A stretch of 64,000 bases of DNA from Synergistaceae bacterium (GTDB taxonomy: Bacteria; Synergistota; Synergistia; Synergistales; Aminobacteriaceae): contig JAFSSM010000015.1 in assembly GCA_017451025.1 (NCBI GenBank), forward strand, positions 87,747 to 151,746. The letters run 5' to 3'. Below the pieces are notes generated by a model, which saw nothing but the letters and a program-made list of their open reading frames with translations, did no database searches and was not told the DNA's origin. This document shows, in pieces, positions 33,863 to 43,405 of the stretch (its first letter is position 1; the number at the start of each line of letters is the position of its first letter). A program made the position numbers and the translations under genes.

Positions 33863-36800
33863 GCAAAATTTACGTGTAATCTTCCTTGCTCTACTTCTTG
33901 TTGTGCTTGCAGTGTCTTCGGCCTTAGCGACTGACTACACTTTCGCGGCAGGCAGTACCAACGCAACAGACAGTTCTGGCAACATCGGAGCAACCTTCAC
34001 AGCAAATACCCTCACGATTAACGCAGACGGACAATTCAGCTTCGCGAGCGACTACGGAGCAGTTCCGGACATCGACGCAATCAATTTTTCGGGAGCAGTC
34101 GGCGAGGCAGTGCTGCTAGTTCCTACTCCAACACCCGACCAGTCAGGACAGGGAACAGGCGGAACGTGGGCGATCAACTGGCCGGAGCAGGCAAACAGCC
34201 AGACCATCAGCTACACCAACAGGCTGAAATTCTCAATCCAGAAGCAAAGTGCTAACTCCGCTATCCTCGCAAATGCCTTCAACTGGGATATTCCGTCGGG
34301 AGTTGACTTCACTTTGGATGTACCGTTGAGGGTCAACGCGTCCACAGGTAATGTTCTCGGGGTAACTCTTGTTGTTCGGGATGGTGCGACCATGACGTTT
34401 GGGAGTGAGGCGGAAATTTTCGCGGACAGCAGCATTCAGAATTACCCAACAGGCTACACAACGGGTACTGGCACATACACCATTCAAGGCGGCGGCGAGC
34501 TGATAATCCGCAACACTTGGGCACTCAGAGGAAGCAAACTGACAGTTACCGGCGAGGATATAGTGGGTTCAGTGGCAGCAAATAAGAGGGCAACACTTAC
34601 GCTTGACCTTCCTGCAGGCACAGTTCATGACCTCAGAGGCAGAGTAAGTACAGCTTCTGACAGCACAGCCCTTGAAGTCAACAACGGAGGACATACAGAC
34701 AGCGACGGAACAAGTCCTGCTTATGACAACAGCGGAGCCAGTTTATTCCTCACTGGTCCGACAGTGCTTAACGTACTCAGCGATATAACGCTCTACGGAC
34801 AGATTGACTCTGATGCTCCCAACACCAGCTTTGCCATTTCGGATTTCAACAATATGTACCTTTTGACGAAGGCTGGTGCCGGAAAACTTACGCTTGATGT
34901 CGATCATAGTGTATCTGCAAGTGATCCCCGCTACCTTTACGAGAGACGCTCTATTCCTAAGAAAATTGAGAAGATACTTGTTGAGGGCGGAACACTGGAA
35001 TTTCTTGGGATGCAGACGTGGCAGGCAGGCGGCGGTCTTACGACTTACGAGACACCCGAGATAATCGTTGCCGCTGGTGCAAAGCTCATCGTTGGAAAAC
35101 AGTCAATAGAGGATGCTCAAAACAGCGGAGCAAAGCCTGTAAAATTTAGTGTATACGGTGAGGCGGAATTTGAAGATCACGCTATCGTAAGGGATCAAGG
35201 CAACGAGATTTATCCTTATGAAGATTACATATCCTACAGCAATGGACTTGTGATTAATGCTAAAGCCTCCCTTTATGTCTCGAGTGGCGGCAAGGTAATA
35301 GTTAAAGACGGTGCACTCGCAGTTGCCAAGCTCACCGGTGAAGGCGACGTAGAGATCAGGAACACCCTCGACTCGCGCGACAGAGCAGTACTGATTCTGA
35401 CTGACTCACTGGGCGAAGTTGACGATGTTTCGGACATTAACGACAGCAGATACGCCCACAACTACATAGACTTTCAGGGCAGAATCTACGGTCAGGGCGC
35501 GAATGTCGGTCTCTATTCTTCGTCAGCGAGCAAGCCTCCGTTCAGCAGGCGCATCTTCCGCAGTGCAGATGTAACCCTCGACAACCTCATAGTCTACGGC
35601 CCTGCACAGCTCAACGTCGACGACGCTGCAATGAACGGCCTCGCCAACGTCAAAGACATCTGGCTTCGCGGCCACAGGCCCGGTGCTGTGAACTTCAACG
35701 ATGACGGCACAGTCGCGAGTGCTACGGCATATTCCAATCTGACGGTCGGAAAACTCAACTTCATTCCGAGCGAGAAGGCAAAGTCCAATATTTACGTTGA
35801 CGGCCTGAAAGTTGACGGCACAAGCAACGCTAACAACTTCGGCGAAATTCGCATCCTCGACTACGACAACGATACGGCGAATGCTTCTCTCGTAACGACC
35901 GGTGCAAATAACGCAATAGCTGGCCAAGCTCCCAGAGACTACACCAGCCCGGAGAACCGCGAGGGCGGAGAAGCAGGGTCGCGCGTCAACGTCTACATCA
36001 GCAGCCTCCAGCTCTACGCGAACAGAGGCACAAATCAGGATTTCCCCACAGCGTACGCAAACCCGGCATCAGGAATCTATGCACTCAAGATTAACGGCAC
36101 AGCACAGCCCTCGAGATTCATTATTGATGGTCCGAGCGTAAACGGCGGCGGATTAGCGGAAGACGTGAGCAACATCGTCTATCAGGTGCAGATTTCCGAG
36201 AGTTCCGATGTCAGGTTCACGGGGCTTGACGGTGCAGACTATTACCCGCTGGCAAGGAGCAACAGCCTTCTAGTCAAGAAGGACGCAAAGCTCGAAATTG
36301 AACGCGGAGGAATTATTGACGGTCATCTTTTGTTTGAGGCAGGCAGTATAGGCGACGCTTGGCCGGATTACGGATCGGAGGCTTATCCTGCCGACGAAGA
36401 CTTCTCCTCAAATGATGGCTGGTATAGCTCAAAACTTGCGAACTACACAGCGTTCACGACACAAGCAGGCATAACAAATAGAATCACATACGACAGCAAT
36501 AATTACGCAGTCAAAGTTACAGGAAATATTGGGACTTCGGACAACATCGGCATGGTTTTAGTGAGGACTTCGTTGTTGAGCAGAGCGTTCAACACTTACG
36601 AATATACGACGATAGGACAGAGGTTCAAGGTACTTGGCCGCTTTGTAGACACAAATGGAACGTTCGACGATAATTTTGCTCCGTCGTACAACGAGAAGTT
36701 TCAACTAAGGATTCCGAGTGATGCTGGCGACGTAACCGTTGAGAATCGTACAGAGCTTGCAGTCGTTGAACATGCCAGCTATTCATTCATATCTGACCCG

Positions 36801-39800
36801 TCTAATTTTGGATCAGGAAATAACTTCTCCATCAAAATCCCGTTCGCCGTCATGATAAGAGGAGAGTCGCGTACCCTAAAACGAGAAACTGCCTCTGACG
36901 GAACGATTCACTACTACGTAGATATCGGAGATGAAGGCAGGTATTACTTCAAGCTCAATCCCTGTATAGGCATTACTGACGATGTACTAGGTGCGAAACT
37001 GTCCTCATCAACATACGCGGACGAAGATGTAACGCTCAGAGCGGAAATAGAGATTACGAATGACGGCGAGCAGTACATAAGGATTGTCGGCGTATCAAGA
37101 GTTGAAGAGACATCACCGATAGGGATTGCGCTTTACCTTGAGGAAGATGATGAACTGGATTCTGCGGGACTGTCCAACACGCTGACGTGGCTCAACGGAT
37201 CGTTCCCTGCATATACGGAATACAGCTTCTCTCGCGGCTCTGCTAACCCCTACTCTCCTGGAGGTACCTCAATCCATCTCGTTGGCACGATGACTCCAGA
37301 TGACACTCTTATTGCTGGACGTACATACTTTGCGGCTTTCAGCACAGATATTTCTTCACCTGTAACTTGGACTATTACCGATAACACAGAGGGCAAAGTT
37401 ATTCACCACTCTTCAGCTGTTACGGCAAGCGATGACCTGTTCATAGTTGAGCTTACGCCGCAAACTTCTGAGGAAGAACAGAGTTTCACGATATACGCCG
37501 ATAACGGCAGTCTCACTAATTCTTGGCAGATATTCTTCGATGTTGATCCTGAGGACGAGGGTATTACGTTCCAGACCCTTCCTGCAACGTCAGGTACACA
37601 CGACAACGTAAAGCCCGGCTACAGGGTAAATTTCCCCTCTAATGTAGTTGCTGATGAGGATTCAGTGTTCTGTCCGTACTGGCTCAAAGTTATTACGAAT
37701 GATGACGGAGAAGTTACCGGCGTGGAGTTCAACGACAATGCACCCGACTTCGAGGAGGGCATAACGGCAACAGTAACAGTTGAGGGCATGAACTACGACG
37801 GCTACGATGTCTATTATCAGTGGGAAGTAACCTACGGAGTAGAAGGCACAGCTTCAACCGGAGTATCGGTCATGCCTGCTGCACCCTCAGGGCTGGATTT
37901 GAGCAATCCGTCAGTGGTTCAGGCAATATTCGCTCTGTTCGGCGGAAGATATGCAGATTTACCCCTCGAGCCACTTTCACTAGCAGGACTTACCCCTCGC
38001 AGTCCCAGCGACGTACCCGCAGCAATCCGCAATGAAATCACCGGAAGCGGCAGACGAATCGGCCTAGTTCTCCCGACAATCACAGCAACTACAACAGGAA
38101 TCAAGCTATTCGCTCTGGATATGAGTGCTCTGGTTGTTGGTGAGCAAATTTTCATGAGGATGGGAGCGCAAATAACATTAGTAAGCTCTGGCTTCATAGC
38201 TTCCGCAACAGAAGATGATTATTTTTTTATCGACTCGGACATCAACCAGATCACAACAGTACCATCGGCCGGAACAACTGTTTATGTTGCCGCGGGCATG
38301 GAGGCCGGCAATACGTATGAGCCAATCGTAACGGTAGCAGATTCTCCTTCATTAGAGGACGAAGACAACAACTCCGGCGGCGGCGAAAATGCCCAGACAG
38401 ACAACACTAGCACTGAACCGTCATACACAAATTACAACCCTTACGCCGATTACTCGCCAACACGTACACCAGCGGGCAATGATGATGATAGCGTTACGCC
38501 AGCGAGCAATGACGTTACACCACCCGCGAGCAATGACGTTACGCCGACTAGCAGCGACATTACACCTACAAGCAATGATGTTACGCCAGCTAGCAATGAC
38601 ATTACACCGACTAGCGGAGACACTTCTTCACCCGTCAACGACGACACCCCGAACGATGAGCAGTATCTTGGAGAACCCTACAACGCAGACCGTTGGACCA
38701 GTGCTTCACGAATCTCAACGGCTGCTGCTCTGCTCGATCTGCTCTCCAGAATCAACAGCGGGACAGAAACACCAGGCCAGTATTATGTGCTTTACGCGGA
38801 TATAGACATTTCGGCGTTAAGCAGATGGACGGCAATCGGGACAAATGAGCATCCGTTCACCGGGCACTTTGACGGTGCGGGCAAGACGATAACCCGTTCG
38901 GAAGCATCTGCACTGTTCGGCGTGGTCAAGTCCAACGGCGTAGCAATACGCAACCTTTCCGTCCGTACTGTCGGCTCAACAAACACTTCCGGCTACCTGA
39001 AAGCCTCAGCCTCTCCTTCTGAATACGCCGGAGGAATCGCTCAGTCATTGTCCGAAGGAATCATCGAGAACTGCTCGTTCAGCGGGAATGTCTCGATAGA
39101 CGGTGAGGACTCTGCGGCCGGAGGAATAGTAGGAGAATTGACCGGAGGCACGATCAGGAATTGCAGGGTGCTATCAGGTTCAGGGATAACAGCTGATTAT
39201 TCGGCAGGAGGAATAGCGGGCTATGTATCCGGCGGCGGCATATCGGAGTGCTCTTCGCGCGCAAGGGTAAGTGCAAGATATTCCGGAGGCATCGCAGGAT
39301 ATTCTGAAGCGGAACGCAACAGCATCAACAGCAACTCCTTCACGGAAGCGGACTATGAAGTAGGCAACGATGCATCAAGCCTCGAATTAACCCCTTCGTC
39401 GCAGACTGTAGAGGAAGGCTCGGAAATTAGGGCAATAACTTTCAGCGCAGAGGGCATCAGGAGCTGGAGTTATGCTTGCGACATATCCGGCCTGTCATCC
39501 AGCGATAACGCAATCACCGGCATAATTCCTTACGGCACACCTGCGGGAAATCACACTGTCATTGTGAACGCGATAAACTCTGACGGAACGAGAATAGCGG
39601 GCCAAGCTGCAATCACCGTAACCAGAATCAGCAGGAACGGAAGCCGTAACTTCATGGATTACGCGTTCGAAATGCCTGAAGGGCTTAGAGACGGAATAGT
39701 GTCATTCTTCGGGACGGATAACGTGTACCAGCTCACGAGAGACGAGATTATTTCCGAGACATGGGAACTTGGCCAGGAAGACATTCAGGCAATTTCGGGA

Positions 39801-40673
39801 ATGAACCTGCGGGTTGTTATGAGGCTGCCGGAAATTCGTCCTGCCAGGTCTGGAATATACCTGCTGAGGCTGAGTCTGCTTGATGTTTCTGCGGGTGCGC
39901 GGCTTGGGCTTCAAGGAATAACAGGAAGCAGTCAGGTCAATTCTGCTGCTCTTGAGGACATGGAATATGCATTTTTTGACGAGAACGGCCGGGAAATTAA
40001 GGAAGTCCCGTCAGGAAAAGTAGTTTATGCGGCACTGAGGCTGAGTGCCGGCAGGACACACAGGGGTGTAGTTACTGCTCCGAATGAGCTGGGACTCGGA
40101 AGTATTCAGGCATTTGTTGCGGACGATGAATTGCTGGGGAAGATAGCGGAATCCGTGAATATTTCTGCGGACAAACTGAACATGCTGGAGGAGGAGAACA
40201 TTCACGATCCGCAAGACCCTACGCAGTCGATGCTGGACGAGATGAGGAGCCGTGAAAGCGATGTTGTGGGAAAAATGAACACCCTTGTAGTCAGCAAGGA
40301 CGGGTATTATGTGTTCAAGGTAACGCTTTCGGACGATCTGTACGAACAGTATGTGAAGGGAGTGAAGGTAGAAGACCTGAAGGCATATGTTCTGTATGAC
40401 AGCGGCACCACAGAAAGCTCGGAGGTTAGGGCATCGTTCATATTAGGACTGGTGAACACGTGGGAGATGCTGACATTGACGGGCGAGAAGCTGGAGTTTG
40501 GAGCGAAGGAGTTCTTGATGGTGGGATTCCTTAATGCCGGGACTCCTTTCAGCGTCTACTTGACCAAACTGATTATTGCGCTCCTTATGGGAGGATGCGA
40601 TGCCGGGCTTGGCCTTGCGGGGCTGGGTGTCGTTTCTGGTGCAGTGATACTCACTATACACAGAAGACGTTAG
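33861..40673 (+). CDS. Giant exported surface protein with GLUG repeats and CTERM-like tail
   Basis: 2270 residues. Signal peptide 1-23 (LRVIFLALLLVVLAVSSALA). Residues 30-1000 are Asn/Gly/Thr-rich, beta-helix-like passenger sequence of adhesin or autotransporter type. About 1500-1600 is a Thr/Ser/Pro/Asn/Asp linker with ASNDVTPTSND units. About 1640-1820 has GLUG-type repeats (GGIVGELTGGTIRNC, GGIAGYVSGGGISEC). The end has MGGCDAG, a hydrophobic run and IHRRR, a variant Synergist-CTERM. Start: the only usable codon is TTG at the end of a T9 tract, with no Shine-Dalgarno. Two upstream ATGs (33811, 33824) are out of frame now but would join if the repeats changed length. Probably a phase-variable adhesin. 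Confidence 0.85.
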   Translation: MQNLRVIFLALLLVVLAVSSALATDYTFAAGSTNATDSSGNIGATFTANTLTINADGQFSFASDYGAVPDIDAINFSGAVGEAVLLVPTPTPDQSGQGTGGTWAINWPEQANSQTISYTNRLKFSIQKQSANSAILANAFNWDIPSGVDFTLDVPLRVNASTGNVLGVTLVVRDGATMTFGSEAEIFADSSIQNYPTGYTTGTGTYTIQGGGELIIRNTWALRGSKLTVTGEDIVGSVAANKRATLTLDLPAGTVHDLRGRVSTASDSTALEVNNGGHTDSDGTSPAYDNSGASLFLTGPTVLNVLSDITLYGQIDSDAPNTSFAISDFNNMYLLTKAGAGKLTLDVDHSVSASDPRYLYERRSIPKKIEKILVEGGTLEFLGMQTWQAGGGLTTYETPEIIVAAGAKLIVGKQSIEDAQNSGAKPVKFSVYGEAEFEDHAIVRDQGNEIYPYEDYISYSNGLVINAKASLYVSSGGKVIVKDGALAVAKLTGEGDVEIRNTLDSRDRAVLILTDSLGEVDDVSDINDSRYAHNYIDFQGRIYGQGANVGLYSSSASKPPFSRRIFRSADVTLDNLIVYGPAQLNVDDAAMNGLANVKDIWLRGHRPGAVNFNDDGTVASATAYSNLTVGKLNFIPSEKAKSNIYVDGLKVDGTSNANNFGEIRILDYDNDTANASLVTTGANNAIAGQAPRDYTSPENREGGEAGSRVNVYISSLQLYANRGTNQDFPTAYANPASGIYALKINGTAQPSRFIIDGPSVNGGGLAEDVSNIVYQVQISESSDVRFTGLDGADYYPLARSNSLLVKKDAKLEIERGGIIDGHLLFEAGSIGDAWPDYGSEAYPADEDFSSNDGWYSSKLANYTAFTTQAGITNRITYDSNNYAVKVTGNIGTSDNIGMVLVRTSLLSRAFNTYEYTTIGQRFKVLGRFVDTNGTFDDNFAPSYNEKFQLRIPSDAGDVTVENRTELAVVEHASYSFISDPSNFGSGNNFSIKIPFAVMIRGESRTLKRETASDGTIHYYVDIGDEGRYYFKLNPCIGITDDVLGAKLSSSTYADEDVTLRAEIEITNDGEQYIRIVGVSRVEETSPIGIALYLEEDDELDSAGLSNTLTWLNGSFPAYTEYSFSRGSANPYSPGGTSIHLVGTMTPDDTLIAGRTYFAAFSTDISSPVTWTITDNTEGKVIHHSSAVTASDDLFIVELTPQTSEEEQSFTIYADNGSLTNSWQIFFDVDPEDEGITFQTLPATSGTHDNVKPGYRVNFPSNVVADEDSVFCPYWLKVITNDDGEVTGVEFNDNAPDFEEGITATVTVEGMNYDGYDVYYQWEVTYGVEGTASTGVSVMPAAPSGLDLSNPSVVQAIFALFGGRYADLPLEPLSLAGLTPRSPSDVPAAIRNEITGSGRRIGLVLPTITATTTGIKLFALDMSALVVGEQIFMRMGAQITLVSSGFIASATEDDYFFIDSDINQITTVPSAGTTVYVAAGMEAGNTYEPIVTVADSPSLEDEDNNSGGGENAQTDNTSTEPSYTNYNPYADYSPTRTPAGNDDDSVTPASNDVTPPASNDVTPTSSDITPTSNDVTPASNDITPTSGDTSSPVNDDTPNDEQYLGEPYNADRWTSASRISTAAALLDLLSRINSGTETPGQYYVLYADIDISALSRWTAIGTNEHPFTGHFDGAGKTITRSEASALFGVVKSNGVAIRNLSVRTVGSTNTSGYLKASASPSEYAGGIAQSLSEGIIENCSFSGNVSIDGEDSAAGGIVGELTGGTIRNCRVLSGSGITADYSAGGIAGYVSGGGISECSSRARVSARYSGGIAGYSEAERNSINSNSFTEADYEVGNDASSLELTPSSQTVEEGSEIRAITFSAEGIRSWSYACDISGLSSSDNAITGIIPYGTPAGNHTVIVNAINSDGTRIAGQAAITVTRISRNGSRNFMDYAFEMPEGLRDGIVSFFGTDNVYQLTRDEIISETWELGQEDIQAISGMNLRVVMRLPEIRPARSGIYLLRLSLLDVSAGARLGLQGITGSSQVNSAALEDMEYAFFDENGREIKEVPSGKVVYAALRLSAGRTHRGVVTAPNELGLGSIQAFVADDELLGKIAESVNISADKLNMLEEENIHDPQDPTQSMLDEMRSRESDVVGKMNTLVVSKDGYYVFKVTLSDDLYEQYVKGVKVEDLKAYVLYDSGTTESSEVRASFILGLVNTWEMLTLTGEKLEFGAKEFLMVGFLNAGTPFSVYLTKLIIALLMGGCDAGLGLAGLGVVSGAVILTIHRRR
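38470..38640 (+). repeat. In-frame repeats encoding ASNDVTP/TSNDITP units
   Basis: Degenerate about 24-base units within the giant gene, all multiples of three, encoding a Thr/Ser/Asn/Asp-rich linker. Confidence 0.75.
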
Positions 40674-40685
40674 TGCACAAAAATA

Positions 40686-40725
40686 CCGGGAGGCAATATT
40701 TTATTTATTGATAAACTCCTCCCGG
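40686..40725. terminator. Bidirectional terminator between the giant gene and res
   Basis: CCGGGAGG pairs with CCTCCCGG across an AT-rich loop of 24 bases; the minus-strand tail is T-rich and the plus-strand tail weaker. Confidence 0.7.
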
Positions 40726-40738
40726 CTTCGCTTTACCT

Positions 40739-43405
40739 TCATTCATGCTTGGCGATTATCCCGTCAACATCTCCAGGACTCCGCGATACATCACTCACCC
40801 ACTCTCCGAATACCTTTACGCCGTTCACCGCCTTCACCCAGTCCTCCAGTGCCTGACGCTTCACCATATCCTGCTCTCCTTCCTGGCCCTTCACCTCGAG
40901 AATCAGCATCTTACCGTTCCTCAGCTTCACCAGAAAGTCCGGCAGATACCTCCTCACCGTACCGCCGTACATATAGTTCACGTGAAACCCCAAGTGATCG
41001 TTCTTCACCCAAGCCTTCACGTCCGGATTCCCGTCAAGCGCATACGCCGCCGCAGACTCCCACGTGCTGTCAAACACACAACGGTTAATCTGAGACTTCT
41101 TCGCCGGAAAATTCGCCCGCGCTGTCCACCACTCGCGCATCTCCTCCGTCGAACGCTCACGCTTCCCCTGAGGCAGTACAGGCAATATCCGTTCAACATT
41201 ATCACTCGTGATGTGCCGCCATATGTGCGAAATTATCCGCTCCATGTTCATAGCAAGCACTATCATTCTACGTACCTTGTCCGTCGCGAAAAGTTCAGGC
41301 GTTATCCTAACGTTCCGCAGATACTTCACCGTCAGCGCGATAACCTGCCCTATCTGAGACAGCTTCGGCCCTTCCTTCTGCCATTCCTCGCTGAACCTGC
41401 CGTACACTTTCCCGGCAGCGTCAAAAATTATCCGCTGAAGCCTAATCTCCCGGTACAGACTCTCAAGCTCAACCTGCAGGCACTTCGTCAAATCCGTCTT
41501 GCCGTCCAAAACCGGCGCAAGCTCCGCACTAATCCTCGTGCTCTCTGCACTCAATACCAGTTCAGGCACTTCACCCACATTCAGGCTGAGTTTCTGGCTC
41601 ATCACATACTCCAGTCTCTCAACCTCAGGCCACGAAATCATATACTCCCTGCGTTCCTTCAGCGGCCTAACCGGATATTTCGGCTTCTCTATGTGCGGTT
41701 CATTCACTCTCCTCACGTCTTCGTCAGCCCCGAACAGCAGAAAGTTGAACGGCACGCCAAAAACATTGACGTACTCCGGCGCAAAAAGCCCTCCCTCTTC
41801 TTCCGGCGGATCGTACGATGTCCTGCGCAATCCCCTTCCTACAACCTGCTCGCACAACAGCTGACTCGTGAATGCCCGCAACCCTATTATGTGCGTTACA
41901 GTCCTCGTGTCCCAGCCCTCAGACAGCATTCCGACCGATATTACGTTGTACTTGCCCTCACCCGGACGGCCTTCCTTGCCCACAGTGTCAGCCATACGCC
42001 GAATTTCCTCGCCTTCGGGCTTCTCCAGAACTTTCGAGTCTATGTGCAGTATTCCCGCAACGTCGCACAATTCCGGCACTCCGATATTCCCGTGCTCAAA
42101 CGCATACGCAATCCGTGCCGCAGTATCCGTGTTGTTCGCTACCGTTATCATCACTGGAGGAGTCGGAGCGTTCATCTCACGCCACGAATCAAACGTACTC
42201 TTCCAGTCCCGGCCAAGAAGCATGTACGCAGTCTTCACCAAGTCCGGAAGCGGAGCACTCTCTTCCTGTTTCGCACGGCTGAACTGATTCTTAACCTCCG
42301 GGTCAGCGTAAATGTGGAACAATTTTGACCTGTAAGTCCTCGAGTCCGGCGCGGCACTGTCCCTCACAACATGGCGCGGAGTCTTCACAATTCCGGCCTC
42401 CACTCCGTCGCTCAACGAGTAATCACTCACAATCCACGTGAACAGCCCCCCAGCGTCATTAATCGTCCTGCCAGGCTCAAACGGTGTCGCCGAAAAGTCA
42501 TAGCACGCCAAAATTCCGCGCGTACGGTTAATCCGGTCAAGACCCTGAATCCACACCGTAGCCTCCTCGCGTTCAGATTTCGTGCCAGTCTTGTTGTCGC
42601 CGGGCTTCACCCTCCACGCGTGATGGGCTTCGTCGTTAATCACAACCAGATTCTTCATGTCGCCGACAATCTCACGGCAAAATGCACCGTCGCTCTTCGG
42701 GCCTCTCTTGTCCACGCTGTTCGTGTCGGGCTTCTCCGGAATCATCCTCTGCCAGTTCACGATCTCAACACGTGCCTGATTGAGACTCTGCCTCATTCCT
42801 TCAGGCACCACACCGAACGAATCATAGTAATTCTCCTCGTTGCCGGGCTTCAGAACCTCAAGGCGGCTCCTCACCGTCAAATTCGGAGCAACTACCAGAA
42901 AATTCCTCGTGAACCTGTTATCGCGGGGATATGCTGACTTGTTGCAGGCCAGCCACGCAATCAGCATCGACATCACAATTGTCTTTCCGCCGCCGGTACA
43001 CAGCTTCGTGCACAGCCTCCTGATCTCTCCGCCGTCGTTCGGAATTTCGTCATCCCCCCTAACTTCAGCGAGAAATACCAGCGTCTCGATTGCCTCAAGC
43101 TGACACCAGAAGAACGGCTTATCCTTGCGAGCGGATATGTCGTGCCAGTGTTCAAGAAGCCTGCGTGTAGTTCCGGTAACGTGAGCATAGCCGCCCTCCC
43201 GCCAATCCTTCACGAGAGCACGTATTCTGTTCACCAGCGGAAGCTCAACAAACCTGCTCATCTCTCCCGACAAATCATCAGCAATGAAGTAACCGGCCTT
43301 CCTCCTGCCGCTGACCACATCGAACCCGCAAGTGTCAGGGTTGTAGACGTGGTGATACTCCGGCTCAGTGTACGGTGAGTTGACGATAAATCCCTCAGCC
43401 ATCAT
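40739..43405 (-). CDS. Type III restriction enzyme, helicase-nuclease (Res) subunit
   Basis: 888 residues. Superfamily 2 helicase with Walker A LCTGGGKT (135-142), DEAH-type box in VINDEAHHAW (about 250) and motif VI VGRGLRR. Near the C-terminus is a PD-(D/E)xK nuclease: YLPDFLVKLRNGKMLILEVKGQ region, with Asp and Glu-Val-Lys. Together with Mod it cuts DNA between oppositely oriented unmethylated sites. The ATG overlaps the mod stop as ATGA, so translation is coupled. The sequence resembles the BPTD_3080-like branch of type III enzymes. It appears intact. Confidence 0.92.
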   Translation of the reverse strand: MMAEGFIVNSPYTEPEYHHVYNPDTCGFDVVSGRRKAGYFIADDLSGEMSRFVELPLVNRIRALVKDWREGGYAHVTGTTRRLLEHWHDISARKDKPFFWCQLEAIETLVFLAEVRGDDEIPNDGGEIRRLCTKLCTGGGKTIVMSMLIAWLACNKSAYPRDNRFTRNFLVVAPNLTVRSRLEVLKPGNEENYYDSFGVVPEGMRQSLNQARVEIVNWQRMIPEKPDTNSVDKRGPKSDGAFCREIVGDMKNLVVINDEAHHAWRVKPGDNKTGTKSEREEATVWIQGLDRINRTRGILACYDFSATPFEPGRTINDAGGLFTWIVSDYSLSDGVEAGIVKTPRHVVRDSAAPDSRTYRSKLFHIYADPEVKNQFSRAKQEESAPLPDLVKTAYMLLGRDWKSTFDSWREMNAPTPPVMITVANNTDTAARIAYAFEHGNIGVPELCDVAGILHIDSKVLEKPEGEEIRRMADTVGKEGRPGEGKYNVISVGMLSEGWDTRTVTHIIGLRAFTSQLLCEQVVGRGLRRTSYDPPEEEGGLFAPEYVNVFGVPFNFLLFGADEDVRRVNEPHIEKPKYPVRPLKERREYMISWPEVERLEYVMSQKLSLNVGEVPELVLSAESTRISAELAPVLDGKTDLTKCLQVELESLYREIRLQRIIFDAAGKVYGRFSEEWQKEGPKLSQIGQVIALTVKYLRNVRITPELFATDKVRRMIVLAMNMERIISHIWRHITSDNVERILPVLPQGKRERSTEEMREWWTARANFPAKKSQINRCVFDSTWESAAAYALDGNPDVKAWVKNDHLGFHVNYMYGGTVRRYLPDFLVKLRNGKMLILEVKGQEGEQDMVKRQALEDWVKAVNGVKVFGEWVSDVSRSPGDVDGIIAKHE

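Noticed and set aside
38470..38640. Repeats in the giant gene considered as a phase-variation tract
   Set aside because: Unit lengths are multiples of three and degenerate, so slippage would change linker length but not frame.
40745..42328. Long open frame of 527 codons on the plus strand
   Set aside because: It lies fully antisense to the intact Res gene, is rich in His/Arg/Pro/Leu as expected for a codon-bias shadow, and has no domain or ribosome site.
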